Shown here piece by piece: positions 1-7,264 of a stretch of DNA of 9,110 nt; positions within the stretch are counted from its first letter, which is position 1; each line of letters begins with the position of its first letter. A program made the translations under genes and the position numbers. The notes beneath the pieces are model-generated. The model was not told the origin of the DNA and did no database searches. It worked only from the letters and a program-made list of their open reading frames with translations. Source of the stretch: Deltaproteobacteria bacterium (GTDB lineage: Bacteria > Desulfobacterota > Desulfobacteria > Desulfobacterales > Desulfatirhabdiaceae); contig JAJYBO010000109.1 of NCBI GenBank assembly GCA_021778975.1, positions 1-9,110 of the forward strand. The letters are read 5' to 3'.

Positions 1-2
1 TG

Positions 3-116
3 CCGATTCAGACGCAAATCTGGAAAACCGGTGATGGCGGCGCGCTCTGGAAGACACTGAATGCGCAAACCGGTGACGTGGTGATAGATAAGGGCGTCTT
101 CGAGTTGCATTGTTGA
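3..116 (+). CDS. C-terminal end of a MaoC-like (R)-enoyl-CoA hydratase / hotdog-fold protein (partial)
   Basis: Only the last 37 codons are in the window; the frame is open from base 3 and stops with TGA at 114-116. The tail contains QIWKTGDGGALWKTL followed by TGDVVIDKGVFEL. This resembles the end of the N-terminal hotdog in MaoC / 2-enoyl-CoA hydratase 2 proteins (for example the hydratase part of peroxisomal multifunctional enzyme type 2), where a 'T-E-x-W-K-E-G' strand is followed by 'G-D-I-V-I-x-x-x-x-x-x-L'. Such enzymes hydrate trans-2-enoyl-CoA in beta-oxidation-type pathways. It lies 51 nt upstream of, and on the same strand as, an enoate/dienoyl-CoA reductase, which fits an acyl-CoA metabolic operon. 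The identification rests on a short tail; the frame is more certain than the family. Confidence 0.6.
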   Translation, partial: PIQTQIWKTGDGGALWKTLNAQTGDVVIDKGVFELHC

Positions 117-156
117 ACGATGATGTAAGGAGATATTCTTTGTTGAAAACGGCTTT

Positions 157-163
157 AAAGGAG
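157..163 (+). promoter_or_regulatory. Shine-Dalgarno site for the enoate reductase
   Basis: AAAGGAG lies 4 nt before the ATG at 168 and supports that start. A second strong site, TAAGGAG at 126-132, precedes a TTG at 140 that would open only an 11-residue frame ending at 175, across the real ATG. Confidence 0.7.
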
Positions 164-167
164 CATC

Positions 168-2171
168 ATGTATAAATATTTGTTCAGTCCGATCCGGATC
201 AATTCCGTTGAAATCAAAAATCGTATTGCCTATCCGTCTCTGGGGCTTTTGTATTCTTATGACAGCAAATTGAATGATCGTTATTACGCCTATTTCGCCG
301 AACGCGCGAAAGGCGGCGCGGGGCTGATAACCGTGGGGCCGGTGGGGGTTGATTTTCTGGGGTCCGGACTTCTGGCGTTGTCGCTGTCGAGCGATGACGC
401 CATTCCCTCGTTTGAAAAACTCTCCGGAATCATTCATGAAGGTGGGGCCAGGGCCTGGGTGCAGCTTTTTCATGCCGGTGCTTATTCCCACCCGATGTTG
501 ATTGACGGACGGGAGCCCATTGCACCGTCCCCGGTGTTTTCCGCCTATTCCCGTGTAACGCCGCGGGAGATGACCCTGGAAGACATCCATACGGTGCAGC
601 ATGCGTTTGTCCAGGCGGCGCTTCGCGCCAGAACCGCGGGCTTTGACGGTGTGGAGGTGATTGCATCCGCGGGATACCTGATTACCCAATTTCTGTCGCC
701 GCTTCGGAATCAGCGAACAGACGATTACGGCGGCAGTTTTGAAAACCGGACACGATTTCCCCGTGAACTCATCGAAATGATGCGCAAAGCGCTGGGTCCC
801 GATTTTCCGATCACCATCCGGATGGCCGGTAACGACTTTGTTCCCGGCAGCACCAGCGATGTCGAAACGCCTCAAATTGCGGTTGTCTATGAACGCGCGG
901 GGGTGGACGCCATCAACATCACTGGCGGCTGGCATGAATCCCGCGTGCCCCAACTGCCTATGGAATTGCCCCGTTCCGCGTACGCCTATCTGGCGCTGAA
1001 CATCAAGCAGGCGGTATCTGTTCCGGTGATGGCTTCCAACCGGATTGCCGATCCGCAGACCGCGGAACGGATATTGACCGACGGATACGCCGACATGGTG
1101 AATCTGGGCAGAGTCTTGATTGCGGATCCCGAATGGCCTACCAAGGCATTTGAAGGCAGAACCGACGAAATTCGTCCCTGCGTCGCCTGCTCTCAGGGGT
1201 GTACGGATCAGGTATTCAGCGGCCAACCGGTCTTTTGTATCGGAAACCCCCGCGCGGGATTTGAAGGCGAACGCCGAATCGAAAAAACCGCGGATCCCCG
1301 AAGGGTGATGGTTGTCGGCGCGGGGCCGGGCGGTTTGGAAGCCGCCATAACCGCCGCGGCCGCCGGACATCGGGTAGAACTCTACGAGAAAAGTTCGGAT
1401 ATCGGCGGTCAGCTCTGGATGGCGGGCGCGCCGCCGCATAAACGCGAACTACTCGAATTTATCCGGTATTATACGGCAATGATCCGAAAGTTCCGGATTC
1501 CGCTGCACCTGAACACCCCTGTGGATGTAGAGATGATCCGGCGGAAGCAACCGGATTTCGTTCTGATTGCAGAAGGCGCCGAAGCGTTGATTCCGCCGAT
1601 TCCGGGAGCGACGGATGCGGATGTCCTCAATGCCTGGGATGTATTGCGCGACAATCCCCCTCTGGGAAAGCGGGTGGCTGTCATCGGCGGCGGGGCCGTA
1701 GGGCTTGAAACCGCGCTGTTTGTGGCGGCCAAAGGCGCGATTTCTCCAGAAATTCTCTATTTTCTGTTTACCTATGAAGCCGAAAGTGTCGGACGGCTTC
1801 GGGAATTGATGTTCCGGGGGGCGTCCCGCGTTACGGTCTTTGAAATGCTGCCCAGGGCGGGTAAGGATGTCGGCAAATCCACCCGATGGATTTTGACCGA
1901 CAACCTCAAACGTTATGGCGTAAAAATCAACACCAGTGCGAAAGTCACTTCGATCCGCCAGGGAACGATCACGTATGACAGAGACGGTGTCACCTCAGCG
2001 GAAACTTTCGATACCGTGATTTTAGCGTCCGGCTCCCGGCCATTGCAGCGGCTTTCGAACGATGTTGCCGCGCTGGGAATTCCATATGTGACGGTTGGTG
2101 ATTGCATCCGTCCCGGAAAAATCAACGACGCCATTCATGGCGGTTTTTTAGCGGCGCTTCGCATCGCATAG
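168..2171 (+). CDS. 2,4-dienoyl-CoA reductase / enoate reductase family (FMN, 4Fe-4S, FAD)
   Basis: A 667-aa NADH:flavin oxidoreductase of the FadH/enoate reductase type, expected to reduce a C=C bond of an enoyl or dienoyl (CoA) substrate. Residues 1-325 form the Old Yellow Enzyme-like FMN barrel, with the signature GYLITQFLSP and NQRTDDYGGSFENR. Tyr170 and His256 (in GGWHES) match the catalytic Tyr/His of E. coli FadH. The 4Fe-4S ligands are Cys338, Cys341, Cys345 and Cys357 (CVACSQGC then C). The C-terminal FAD module begins with GAGPGG at 384-389, and a second dinucleotide loop, GGGAVG, lies at 507-512. Between that loop and the next strand there is an insertion (GAISPEILYF to RELMFRG) typical of the longer enoate reductases of anaerobes rather than enterobacterial FadH. 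The start is fixed by AAAGGAG at 157-163. The length is normal and no residue is missing. The substrate is not readable from sequence; an upstream MaoC tail favours acyl-CoA metabolism. Confidence 0.93.
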   Translation: MYKYLFSPIRINSVEIKNRIAYPSLGLLYSYDSKLNDRYYAYFAERAKGGAGLITVGPVGVDFLGSGLLALSLSSDDAIPSFEKLSGIIHEGGARAWVQLFHAGAYSHPMLIDGREPIAPSPVFSAYSRVTPREMTLEDIHTVQHAFVQAALRARTAGFDGVEVIASAGYLITQFLSPLRNQRTDDYGGSFENRTRFPRELIEMMRKALGPDFPITIRMAGNDFVPGSTSDVETPQIAVVYERAGVDAINITGGWHESRVPQLPMELPRSAYAYLALNIKQAVSVPVMASNRIADPQTAERILTDGYADMVNLGRVLIADPEWPTKAFEGRTDEIRPCVACSQGCTDQVFSGQPVFCIGNPRAGFEGERRIEKTADPRRVMVVGAGPGGLEAAITAAAAGHRVELYEKSSDIGGQLWMAGAPPHKRELLEFIRYYTAMIRKFRIPLHLNTPVDVEMIRRKQPDFVLIAEGAEALIPPIPGATDADVLNAWDVLRDNPPLGKRVAVIGGGAVGLETALFVAAKGAISPEILYFLFTYEAESVGRLRELMFRGASRVTVFEMLPRAGKDVGKSTRWILTDNLKRYGVKINTSAKVTSIRQGTITYDRDGVTSAETFDTVILASGSRPLQRLSNDVAALGIPYVTVGDCIRPGKINDAIHGGFLAALRIA

Positions 2172-2248
2172 GCGGCTACATACTCGAAGCGGTCGGCAAT
2201 TTGCGTTTTCTTGCAGCGGGAGGGGCAGAGGGTAAAAGGGATGGGGGC

Positions 2249-4447
2249 ATGACCAATATTCTGGTGACGACAATGGGGGATAGCTGGCGGATTGCGCCTG
2301 AATTGATGGGGTTTACCAATCCTCAGATTCTGGACATGTACGCTTTCCATCCTGATGTGGAACGCATCACCCACACGAGAACGGCCTTTGACATCCATTT
2401 TGTGGATGAGATATGGGTTGTCGCCGCCAGAAACGATCGTACGGAATCCGAACTGGAAAAACTTCTGGCATGGTACAGGCTGCTGGAAACTCAGGCGCAG
2501 GAAGGCGGCGGCACCCTTCAGGAATGGCATGATCTTGTAAAAGTATTCCACAGGCCCGGTCTGAAAATTTTTGAGGTGGACAGCACGGGTATGCTGTCTT
2601 CCGAAAACGAATGCCGCATTATGCGGGAAGCCATATCGAGAGTGGTGTTGCACGCCGCGGCGTCGGTGTCCGGCAGGCAGTTGCTGCTGGCGCTGTCCGA
2701 AAACAACGACACGATGAATCAGGATATGCAGTTTGCGGCATCTGTATTCGGTTGTCATGCGCTGCTCCGCATTGTGCGCAACAGGGTATATTCGCAGTGC
2801 TTGGCGGAACAGGATATTGACGCCTTCATCCGTCCGTTGTCCGCCGATATGAAAGACGCCATAACCCCGATGGTGGTGGGGGGCTATCGAAAAAATCCGC
2901 TGATTGATCTGGCGCTGGCCAGTCATCCGGCGATTCGGGCCGAAAGTTTCCCCATTGCCGCTTCAGAAACAAAGCAACGAGTTGTGATGGCGCTGGATTC
3001 TGAATCATTGACGCTGTCTGCCGCCATTGACCATCGTTTTCGCAACTCGGAATTCTTCTTGAGCAACTATACCCAGTCTCTCTTGAAGGAAGATATCAAC
3101 AACAACTTTCTGGCGCTGTACAGCCTGTCTCCAGCGGTTATCGAGAGGCTGAAGCAGGCGCATATCGGCGTGAATCCGGATAAAGAATCCGTCGAAATCG
3201 CCTGGCTGAACAGGCTGCCCAAGGCCGAACTCCACTGCCACCTTGACGGCATTCTGGACGCTGAGGATATCATTCGTGTCGCGGCCACCAACCATCTGCT
3301 GATTGATCGCTATAAAATGCGGATGGCGTTTCAGATGCGGGAATGGCGCCGGTTGATTGATAAAGTTGGGGTGATGAACGCCAGCCAGCACATTCCATTT
3401 AAATCTCTGCCCGAAGCGGTCAGAGATGTTCCGGAGCCGGTCAGTATTTCTTCTTTCATCAGTCTCTTCGGCAATGCCCCGGAGATTCTGGATGCGCTGA
3501 TTTTTGGTAAATATCGGAAGGATCCGGCGTTTGTCGCGATTGGCGCCGCATATGAAATGCTGGGAGACATTCAGGGCGCCAGCCTTTTGCAAAGCGAATC
3601 CGGTATTCGGGAAGCCTGCCGCATATTGGTGGAAAAAGCGGAACGTCATCATGTTCGTTATCTCGAGGTGCGCTGCGCGCCGATCAAATACATGCGGGGG
3701 GGGCTGAATCCCATCCAGATTATCCTGATGATCGAAGAAGAACTCGGCAAGTCTCTGGAGAATTTCTCGATCATTCTAACGGCCAGCCGTCAGGGATTCA
3801 AGGCCGAAGTCATGCAGTTGGTGAATGTCGCCAAGCGCCTCATGGAAGATCCGGACAGTCTCTGCCGTGTGAGAGGGTTTGACCTGATCGGCAACGACGC
3901 GACATGCCCCTCGAAGGATGTTCGGCGGTATTTTTTCCCCATCATGGAAAAGTGCCAGCATGTCACGATTCATGCGGCGGAAAGCATGGATGTCGCCAGC
4001 ATCTGGGAAGCCGTATATCATTTCAACGCAGAACGCATCGGTCACGGTCTAACGCTGCGGGACAACCCGGCGCTTTTGGCGCAGTTTCTCGATCACAACG
4101 TCGCCATCGAGATGTGCCCTTCCAGCAACCTCCAGATCAAAGGATTCAGAGACAATTTCATTCCGGAAACCGCCAGTCTTCCGGAATATCCGCTCAAAGA
4201 CTATTTGGACAGGGGACTGCGCGTGACCGTCAACTGCGATAACCCCGGCATTTCTCGAACCCATTTTACCAGAGAGCTGCACCGGGCCGCCCGTATGACG
4301 TCGGGCGGTCTCAGCATCTGGGACATATTGAGAATCGTCCGTAACGGTTTTAAAGCGTCGTTCGCCGACCGTTTCATACGCAACCGTCTGTTGCGGGAAG
4401 CCGAGTCCGAAATCATGGCGTTGATTCAGGAAGGCTTTTTGCTTTAA
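2249..4447 (+). CDS. CARF-adenosine deaminase fusion protein (Cad1-like)
   Basis: A 732-aa two-part protein. Residues 1 to about 175 look like a CARF (CRISPR-associated Rossmann fold) sensor: the first strand is NILVTTMGD (3-11), a central strand is VDEIWVV, and LLLALSENNDTM (Ser150-Met156 at its end) is followed by AASVFGCHALLRIV, the layout of the Csx/NE0113-type CARF core. Residues of about 180-315 are a linker I cannot assign. Residues of about 320-732 are a metal-dependent deaminase: HCH (His329, His331), HAAE (His575, Glu578), RIGHG (His599), MCPSSN, and CDNP (Asp664). These match the zinc ligands and catalytic Glu/His of adenosine deaminase; the residue after the ligand Asp is Asn665 where classical ADA has Asp. 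This architecture is that of Cad1, a type III CRISPR effector reported to convert ATP to ITP upon binding cyclic oligoadenylate. No cas gene or array is in the window. The frame stays open upstream to an ATG at 2102 inside the previous gene; I chose 2249 because it directly precedes the first CARF strand, has AGGG 8 nt upstream, and leaves a 77-nt gap. It may be cotranscribed with its neighbours. Domain assignment is firm for ADA and good for CARF; the ligand and substrate are inferred. Confidence 0.87.
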   Translation: MTNILVTTMGDSWRIAPELMGFTNPQILDMYAFHPDVERITHTRTAFDIHFVDEIWVVAARNDRTESELEKLLAWYRLLETQAQEGGGTLQEWHDLVKVFHRPGLKIFEVDSTGMLSSENECRIMREAISRVVLHAAASVSGRQLLLALSENNDTMNQDMQFAASVFGCHALLRIVRNRVYSQCLAEQDIDAFIRPLSADMKDAITPMVVGGYRKNPLIDLALASHPAIRAESFPIAASETKQRVVMALDSESLTLSAAIDHRFRNSEFFLSNYTQSLLKEDINNNFLALYSLSPAVIERLKQAHIGVNPDKESVEIAWLNRLPKAELHCHLDGILDAEDIIRVAATNHLLIDRYKMRMAFQMREWRRLIDKVGVMNASQHIPFKSLPEAVRDVPEPVSISSFISLFGNAPEILDALIFGKYRKDPAFVAIGAAYEMLGDIQGASLLQSESGIREACRILVEKAERHHVRYLEVRCAPIKYMRGGLNPIQIILMIEEELGKSLENFSIILTASRQGFKAEVMQLVNVAKRLMEDPDSLCRVRGFDLIGNDATCPSKDVRRYFFPIMEKCQHVTIHAAESMDVASIWEAVYHFNAERIGHGLTLRDNPALLAQFLDHNVAIEMCPSSNLQIKGFRDNFIPETASLPEYPLKDYLDRGLRVTVNCDNPGISRTHFTRELHRAARMTSGGLSIWDILRIVRNGFKASFADRFIRNRLLREAESEIMALIQEGFLL

Positions 4448-4464
4448 ATTCCGAATTCCCGTGT

Positions 4465-4470
4465 GGAGGT
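4465..4470 (+). promoter_or_regulatory. Shine-Dalgarno site that decides the DUF362 start
   Basis: GGAGGT, a near-perfect anti-16S match, sits 8 nt before the ATG at 4479. It rules out the in-frame GTG at 4461, which would overlap it, and places the Tat motif at residues 7-12. Confidence 0.75.
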
Positions 4471-4478
4471 ATCATCCG

Positions 4479-5405
4479 ATGAAAGACCATCCCATTACCC
4501 GAAGGCAGTTTATGTATCTGGCAGGCGGCGCCGCGCTGTACAGCATGGCGCCCGTATCTTTGTTTGCGGGAACGACCGCTCCGGAAAACGCCAAGCATTT
4601 CATTGCAGAGGCGGTTTCAAAGCAGACACCCTGCAATGTTCCGGCGCTGACCCGGAAAATTTTTGAATCCGCTGGCGGTATGTCTCGTTTTATTTCCAAA
4701 GGGGATGTGGTGGTCATCAAGCCCAACATTTCCTGGGCCAGAACCCCGGAACTGGCGGCTACCACCAACCCGGAGGTTCTGGAGACCGTTGTTCGGCTCT
4801 GTCAGGAAGCCGGTGCGAAGAAAGTTCGGATTGCCGATCATACCATTCATGACGCCAGAAACTGTTTCATGGTGACGGGCGCCGGCATGGTGGCCCGCAA
4901 AACCGGTGCGGAGCTGGTGTTTCCGTTGTCCAGCATGATGCGCGACATGAATCTTCATGGGCATCGCCTGAATGTCTGGCCGGTGTTTACGCCGTTGATC
5001 GAAGCCGACAAAGTCATCAATCTGCCCATCGCCAAAGTACACAGCCTGACGGGGCTGACGCTGGGCATCAAGAACTGGATCGGCGCGGTTGGCGGCCGGC
5101 GCAATGCGCTTCACCAGGATGTTCATCAGACCGTTACGGATCTGGCTCAGTATTTCAAGCCTACGTTGACCCTGATTGACGCTATCCGCATCATGATCGC
5201 CAACGGGCCGTCCGGCGGCGATGCGGCGGATGTCAAAATCGCCAATACCCTCATCCTCAGTGACGATCCGGTGGCCGCGGACGCCAGGGCATGCAGTCTG
5301 TTCAACATGCCGCCGACCGCCGTCGGATATATTCAACTGGCGCAGAAATGGGGGTTGGGGACGACCGATTTCAGCCGGTTGACGCAGTTTTCGGTGGCGC
5401 TGTGA
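4479..5405 (+). CDS. Tat-exported DUF362 family protein
   Basis: 308 aa. The N-terminus ITRRQFMYLAGGAAL (Arg8-Arg9) is a twin-arginine signal with a hydrophobic stretch to about residue 30, so the protein probably acts outside the cytoplasmic membrane. The rest matches the DUF362 family: DVVVIKPNISWAR (76-88), TNPEVLETVVRLCQEAGAKK (96-115), IAKVHSLTGLTLGIKNWIG (184-202), and a late VAADARACSLF segment. DUF362 proteins have no settled biochemical role; many are joined to, or encoded next to, ferredoxin domains. This one has no CxxC cluster of its own, but its stop overlaps by four bases (GTGA) the start of a membrane polyferredoxin, so translational coupling and a shared redox role are likely. 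It begins 31 nt after the CARF-deaminase gene, close enough for cotranscription, although no functional link is evident. Confidence 0.88.
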   Translation: MKDHPITRRQFMYLAGGAALYSMAPVSLFAGTTAPENAKHFIAEAVSKQTPCNVPALTRKIFESAGGMSRFISKGDVVVIKPNISWARTPELAATTNPEVLETVVRLCQEAGAKKVRIADHTIHDARNCFMVTGAGMVARKTGAELVFPLSSMMRDMNLHGHRLNVWPVFTPLIEADKVINLPIAKVHSLTGLTLGIKNWIGAVGGRRNALHQDVHQTVTDLAQYFKPTLTLIDAIRIMIANGPSGGDAADVKIANTLILSDDPVAADARACSLFNMPPTAVGYIQLAQKWGLGTTDFSRLTQFSVAL

Positions 5406-7030
5406 ATACCAGGCGCATCGTATGGCTCCGGCGCATATCGCAGGTTCTGTTTTTTCTGCTGTTCATCGTGCTGTTGATAAAAACCGCGCTTCCGCAAAAT
5501 GTCATGCAGGATTACTCCACCGCCATGTCGGCGCAGCAGGGCATTCGCCTGAATTATCCGGTTTCGTTTTTTTTCAAGCTGGATACACTGCTTTGGATTT
5601 CCACCGTATTGGCCTCGCACCGGTGGATTGCCGGTACCGGGCTGGTACTGGGGATTGTTGTCATGACGCTGGTGTTGGGAAGATTTTTTTGCGGTTTTGT
5701 GTGTCCGTTCGGAACACTCCATCATGCCATTGCCGCGGTGCATCCGGCGGTTCGCGGCCGCAAGGCGAGGCTGTATAACGAAAAAACGCCTGCACAGCGG
5801 ATCAAATATGCTGTGCTGACGCTGGTTCTGATATCCGCGGTGTTCGGGCTGAATTTGGCGGGTTTTTTCGATCCGCTGTCAGTGCTGTTTCGGACGCTGG
5901 CGGTTTCCATTTTGCCGGCGATCAATATCGGCGTCAAGGAAGTGTTCGACGCGATGGCCAGCAGCAACTGGAATGTGTTGAACCTGATCAGTTACAGCGC
6001 CGAAATGCTGATATCGCCGATATTGGGTTTTGGGTATCCGGCTTATCAGACCGGATTTTTGATCGGTGTGATCGGAATAGCGATTCTGATGCTGAACCGT
6101 GTCCGGTCCCGCTTCTGGTGCCGGGTGCTGTGTCCGCTGGGGGCGCTTTTGGGGTGTTTCTCTTTCAAAAGTCCGCTGCAACTTGTTCAGGATGCGTCTC
6201 GGTGTACGGGATGCGGTAAATGTATGGAAGCCTGTCAGGGCGCGGCATCCCCGCGTCCCGGTCTGAAATGGGAAAATGCCGAATGTGTCCGCTGTTTCAA
6301 CTGTCAGGCTGTTTGCCCCGAAGATGCGCTGTCGTTTCAGATGTTCTGGCATCAGGCCCCTGTCCGGCTTCCGGATACCGGCAGGCGGGAGGTGTTGACG
6401 GGTCTTGTGGCCGGTGTTGCATTTCCATTTTTGAGCCGGCTGGACGGCCAGATATATCACACCTCGGATGCGCGTTTGATCCGTCCACCGGGGTCTCTTT
6501 CGGAAGCGCTGTTTCTGGAGCGATGTCAGCGGTGCGGGCTGTGTATGAAGGTCTGTCCGACCAACGCCATTCAGCCGTCTCTGACGGAAGCGGGTGTCGC
6601 CGGATTCTGGACGCCGGTGCTTCACATGACGACCGGATATTGTGAATATACCTGCACCCTTTGCGGCAGCGTATGTCCGACGGGGGCCATTCGGATGATA
6701 TCTGAAAAGGAGAAGACCACGAAACCTGTCCGAATCGGCTCCGCCTTCATAGATCGGGGCAAGTGTCTTCCCTGGAGTGGCAATGCGCCCTGCATCATGT
6801 GTCAGGAAGTTTGCCCTGTATCGCCCAAAGCCGTGGAGTTCCGCGAAGCGGGGGTTCAGGCCATGAACGGTCAGACCGAACTGCTGAAACAGCCCTATGT
6901 CAATTTGCAACGATGTGTGGGGTGTGGCAGTTGTGAAAATAAATGTCCGGTCAAGGGCGCGCCGGCCATTCGGGTGATTGCCGCGGGGGAAAGCCGCTCC
7001 GAACGAAATCAGATTCTGCTGAATGGGTGA
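5402..7030 (+). CDS. NapH-NapG-like fused membrane polyferredoxin
   Basis: 542 aa from a GTG start that overlaps the preceding stop. The first half resembles NapH: hydrophobic segments near 14-30, 76-96, 134-156 and 217-232, the pairs Cys97/Cys101 (FCGFVCPFG) and Cys240/Cys244 (WCRVLCPLG), then two 4Fe-4S sites, Cys268/271/274/278 and Cys295/298/301/305. The second half resembles NapG/MauM: it opens with RREVLTGLVAGVAFPF (Arg328-Arg329), like a leftover Tat signal. It carries four cysteine clusters: 375/378/381/385, 414/418/421/425 (C-x3-C-x2-C-x3-C), 455/464/467/471 (C-x8-C-x2-C-x3-C) and 505/508/511/515. NapH and NapG normally are separate subunits passing electrons from quinol to periplasmic reductases, so this looks like a single-chain version. 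The partner is probably the coupled DUF362 protein; no terminal reductase is in the window. Upstream in-frame ATG codons (from 5291) lie inside the DUF362 gene and would add a non-homologous head, so they were not used. Confidence 0.88.
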   Translation: MNTRRIVWLRRISQVLFFLLFIVLLIKTALPQNVMQDYSTAMSAQQGIRLNYPVSFFFKLDTLLWISTVLASHRWIAGTGLVLGIVVMTLVLGRFFCGFVCPFGTLHHAIAAVHPAVRGRKARLYNEKTPAQRIKYAVLTLVLISAVFGLNLAGFFDPLSVLFRTLAVSILPAINIGVKEVFDAMASSNWNVLNLISYSAEMLISPILGFGYPAYQTGFLIGVIGIAILMLNRVRSRFWCRVLCPLGALLGCFSFKSPLQLVQDASRCTGCGKCMEACQGAASPRPGLKWENAECVRCFNCQAVCPEDALSFQMFWHQAPVRLPDTGRREVLTGLVAGVAFPFLSRLDGQIYHTSDARLIRPPGSLSEALFLERCQRCGLCMKVCPTNAIQPSLTEAGVAGFWTPVLHMTTGYCEYTCTLCGSVCPTGAIRMISEKEKTTKPVRIGSAFIDRGKCLPWSGNAPCIMCQEVCPVSPKAVEFREAGVQAMNGQTELLKQPYVNLQRCVGCGSCENKCPVKGAPAIRVIAAGESRSERNQILLNG

Positions 7031-7109
7031 TTGGACGGCAACGGGAGGTAGAGATTTCTCATCATCCTTGCAATTGTTCAGGTTTTACTTTCAATGTAGT
7101 ACTAAGGCT

Positions 7110-7233
7110 GACGGCTTCGTAAAAAGTCCGGATGCTGCGTTGCGCTGCATCTTTCGTCGTTGCGGCGTACCATAAGTACGCCTCACTCCTCAAGATTTGC
7201 GCGCCTTGCCTGCGGCCTTTTTACAAAGCCGTC
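7110..7233. repeat. Imperfect inverted-repeat element (MITE/REP-like), 124 bp
   Basis: The left end GACGGCTTCGTAAAAAGTCC (from 7110) pairs with the right end at 7213-7233, whose reverse complement begins GACGGCTTTGTAAAAAGGCC: 19 of 21 positions agree. The interior is also roughly palindromic around GGCGTAC-cataa-GTACGCC (centre near 7173), so the whole unit can fold into one long hairpin. It encodes nothing. I see no clear target-site duplication. Its structure suits a small non-autonomous mobile element or a dispersed intergenic palindrome; copy number elsewhere cannot be judged from one window. Confidence 0.75.
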
Positions 7234-7241
7234 TGAAATTC

Positions 7242-7253
7242 GACTTTTTACGA
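7242..7253. repeat. Extra copy of the element's terminal sequence
   Basis: GACTTTTTACGA is the exact reverse complement of TCGTAAAAAGTC at 7117-7128 in the left arm of the element, and lies 8 nt outside its right arm. It may be the true outer end, or a relic of a second copy. Confidence 0.5.
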
Positions 7254-7264
7254 GAGCATCAATT

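Noticed and set aside
2102..2248. In-frame upstream extension of the CARF-deaminase, beginning at an ATG inside the enoate reductase gene
   Set aside because: The extra 49 residues are basic and low in similarity to any CARF start, overlap 70 bases of the preceding gene, and the first conserved strand starts right after the ATG at 2249.
2135..2926. 263-codon open frame on the minus strand
   Set aside because: It lies wholly opposite the deaminase gene and the end of the reductase; its translation is rich in His, Gln and Arg with no domain, as expected of an antisense shadow of a GC-rich gene.
5291..5401. Upstream ATG start for the polyferredoxin
   Set aside because: It would lie deep in the DUF362 gene and add a hydrophilic head that NapH-type proteins lack; the GTG at 5402 gives a normal N-terminus and a typical 4-nt overlap.
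5879..6910. 343-codon open frame on the minus strand
   Set aside because: It lies opposite the well-supported polyferredoxin with its six cysteine clusters; no recognisable motif in the translation.
7110..7233. Reading the palindrome as a tRNA, structured RNA gene or ordinary terminator
   Set aside because: No cloverleaf or T-loop, the hairpin is far longer than an intrinsic terminator, and no T run follows; terminal inverted repeats fit a repeat element better.
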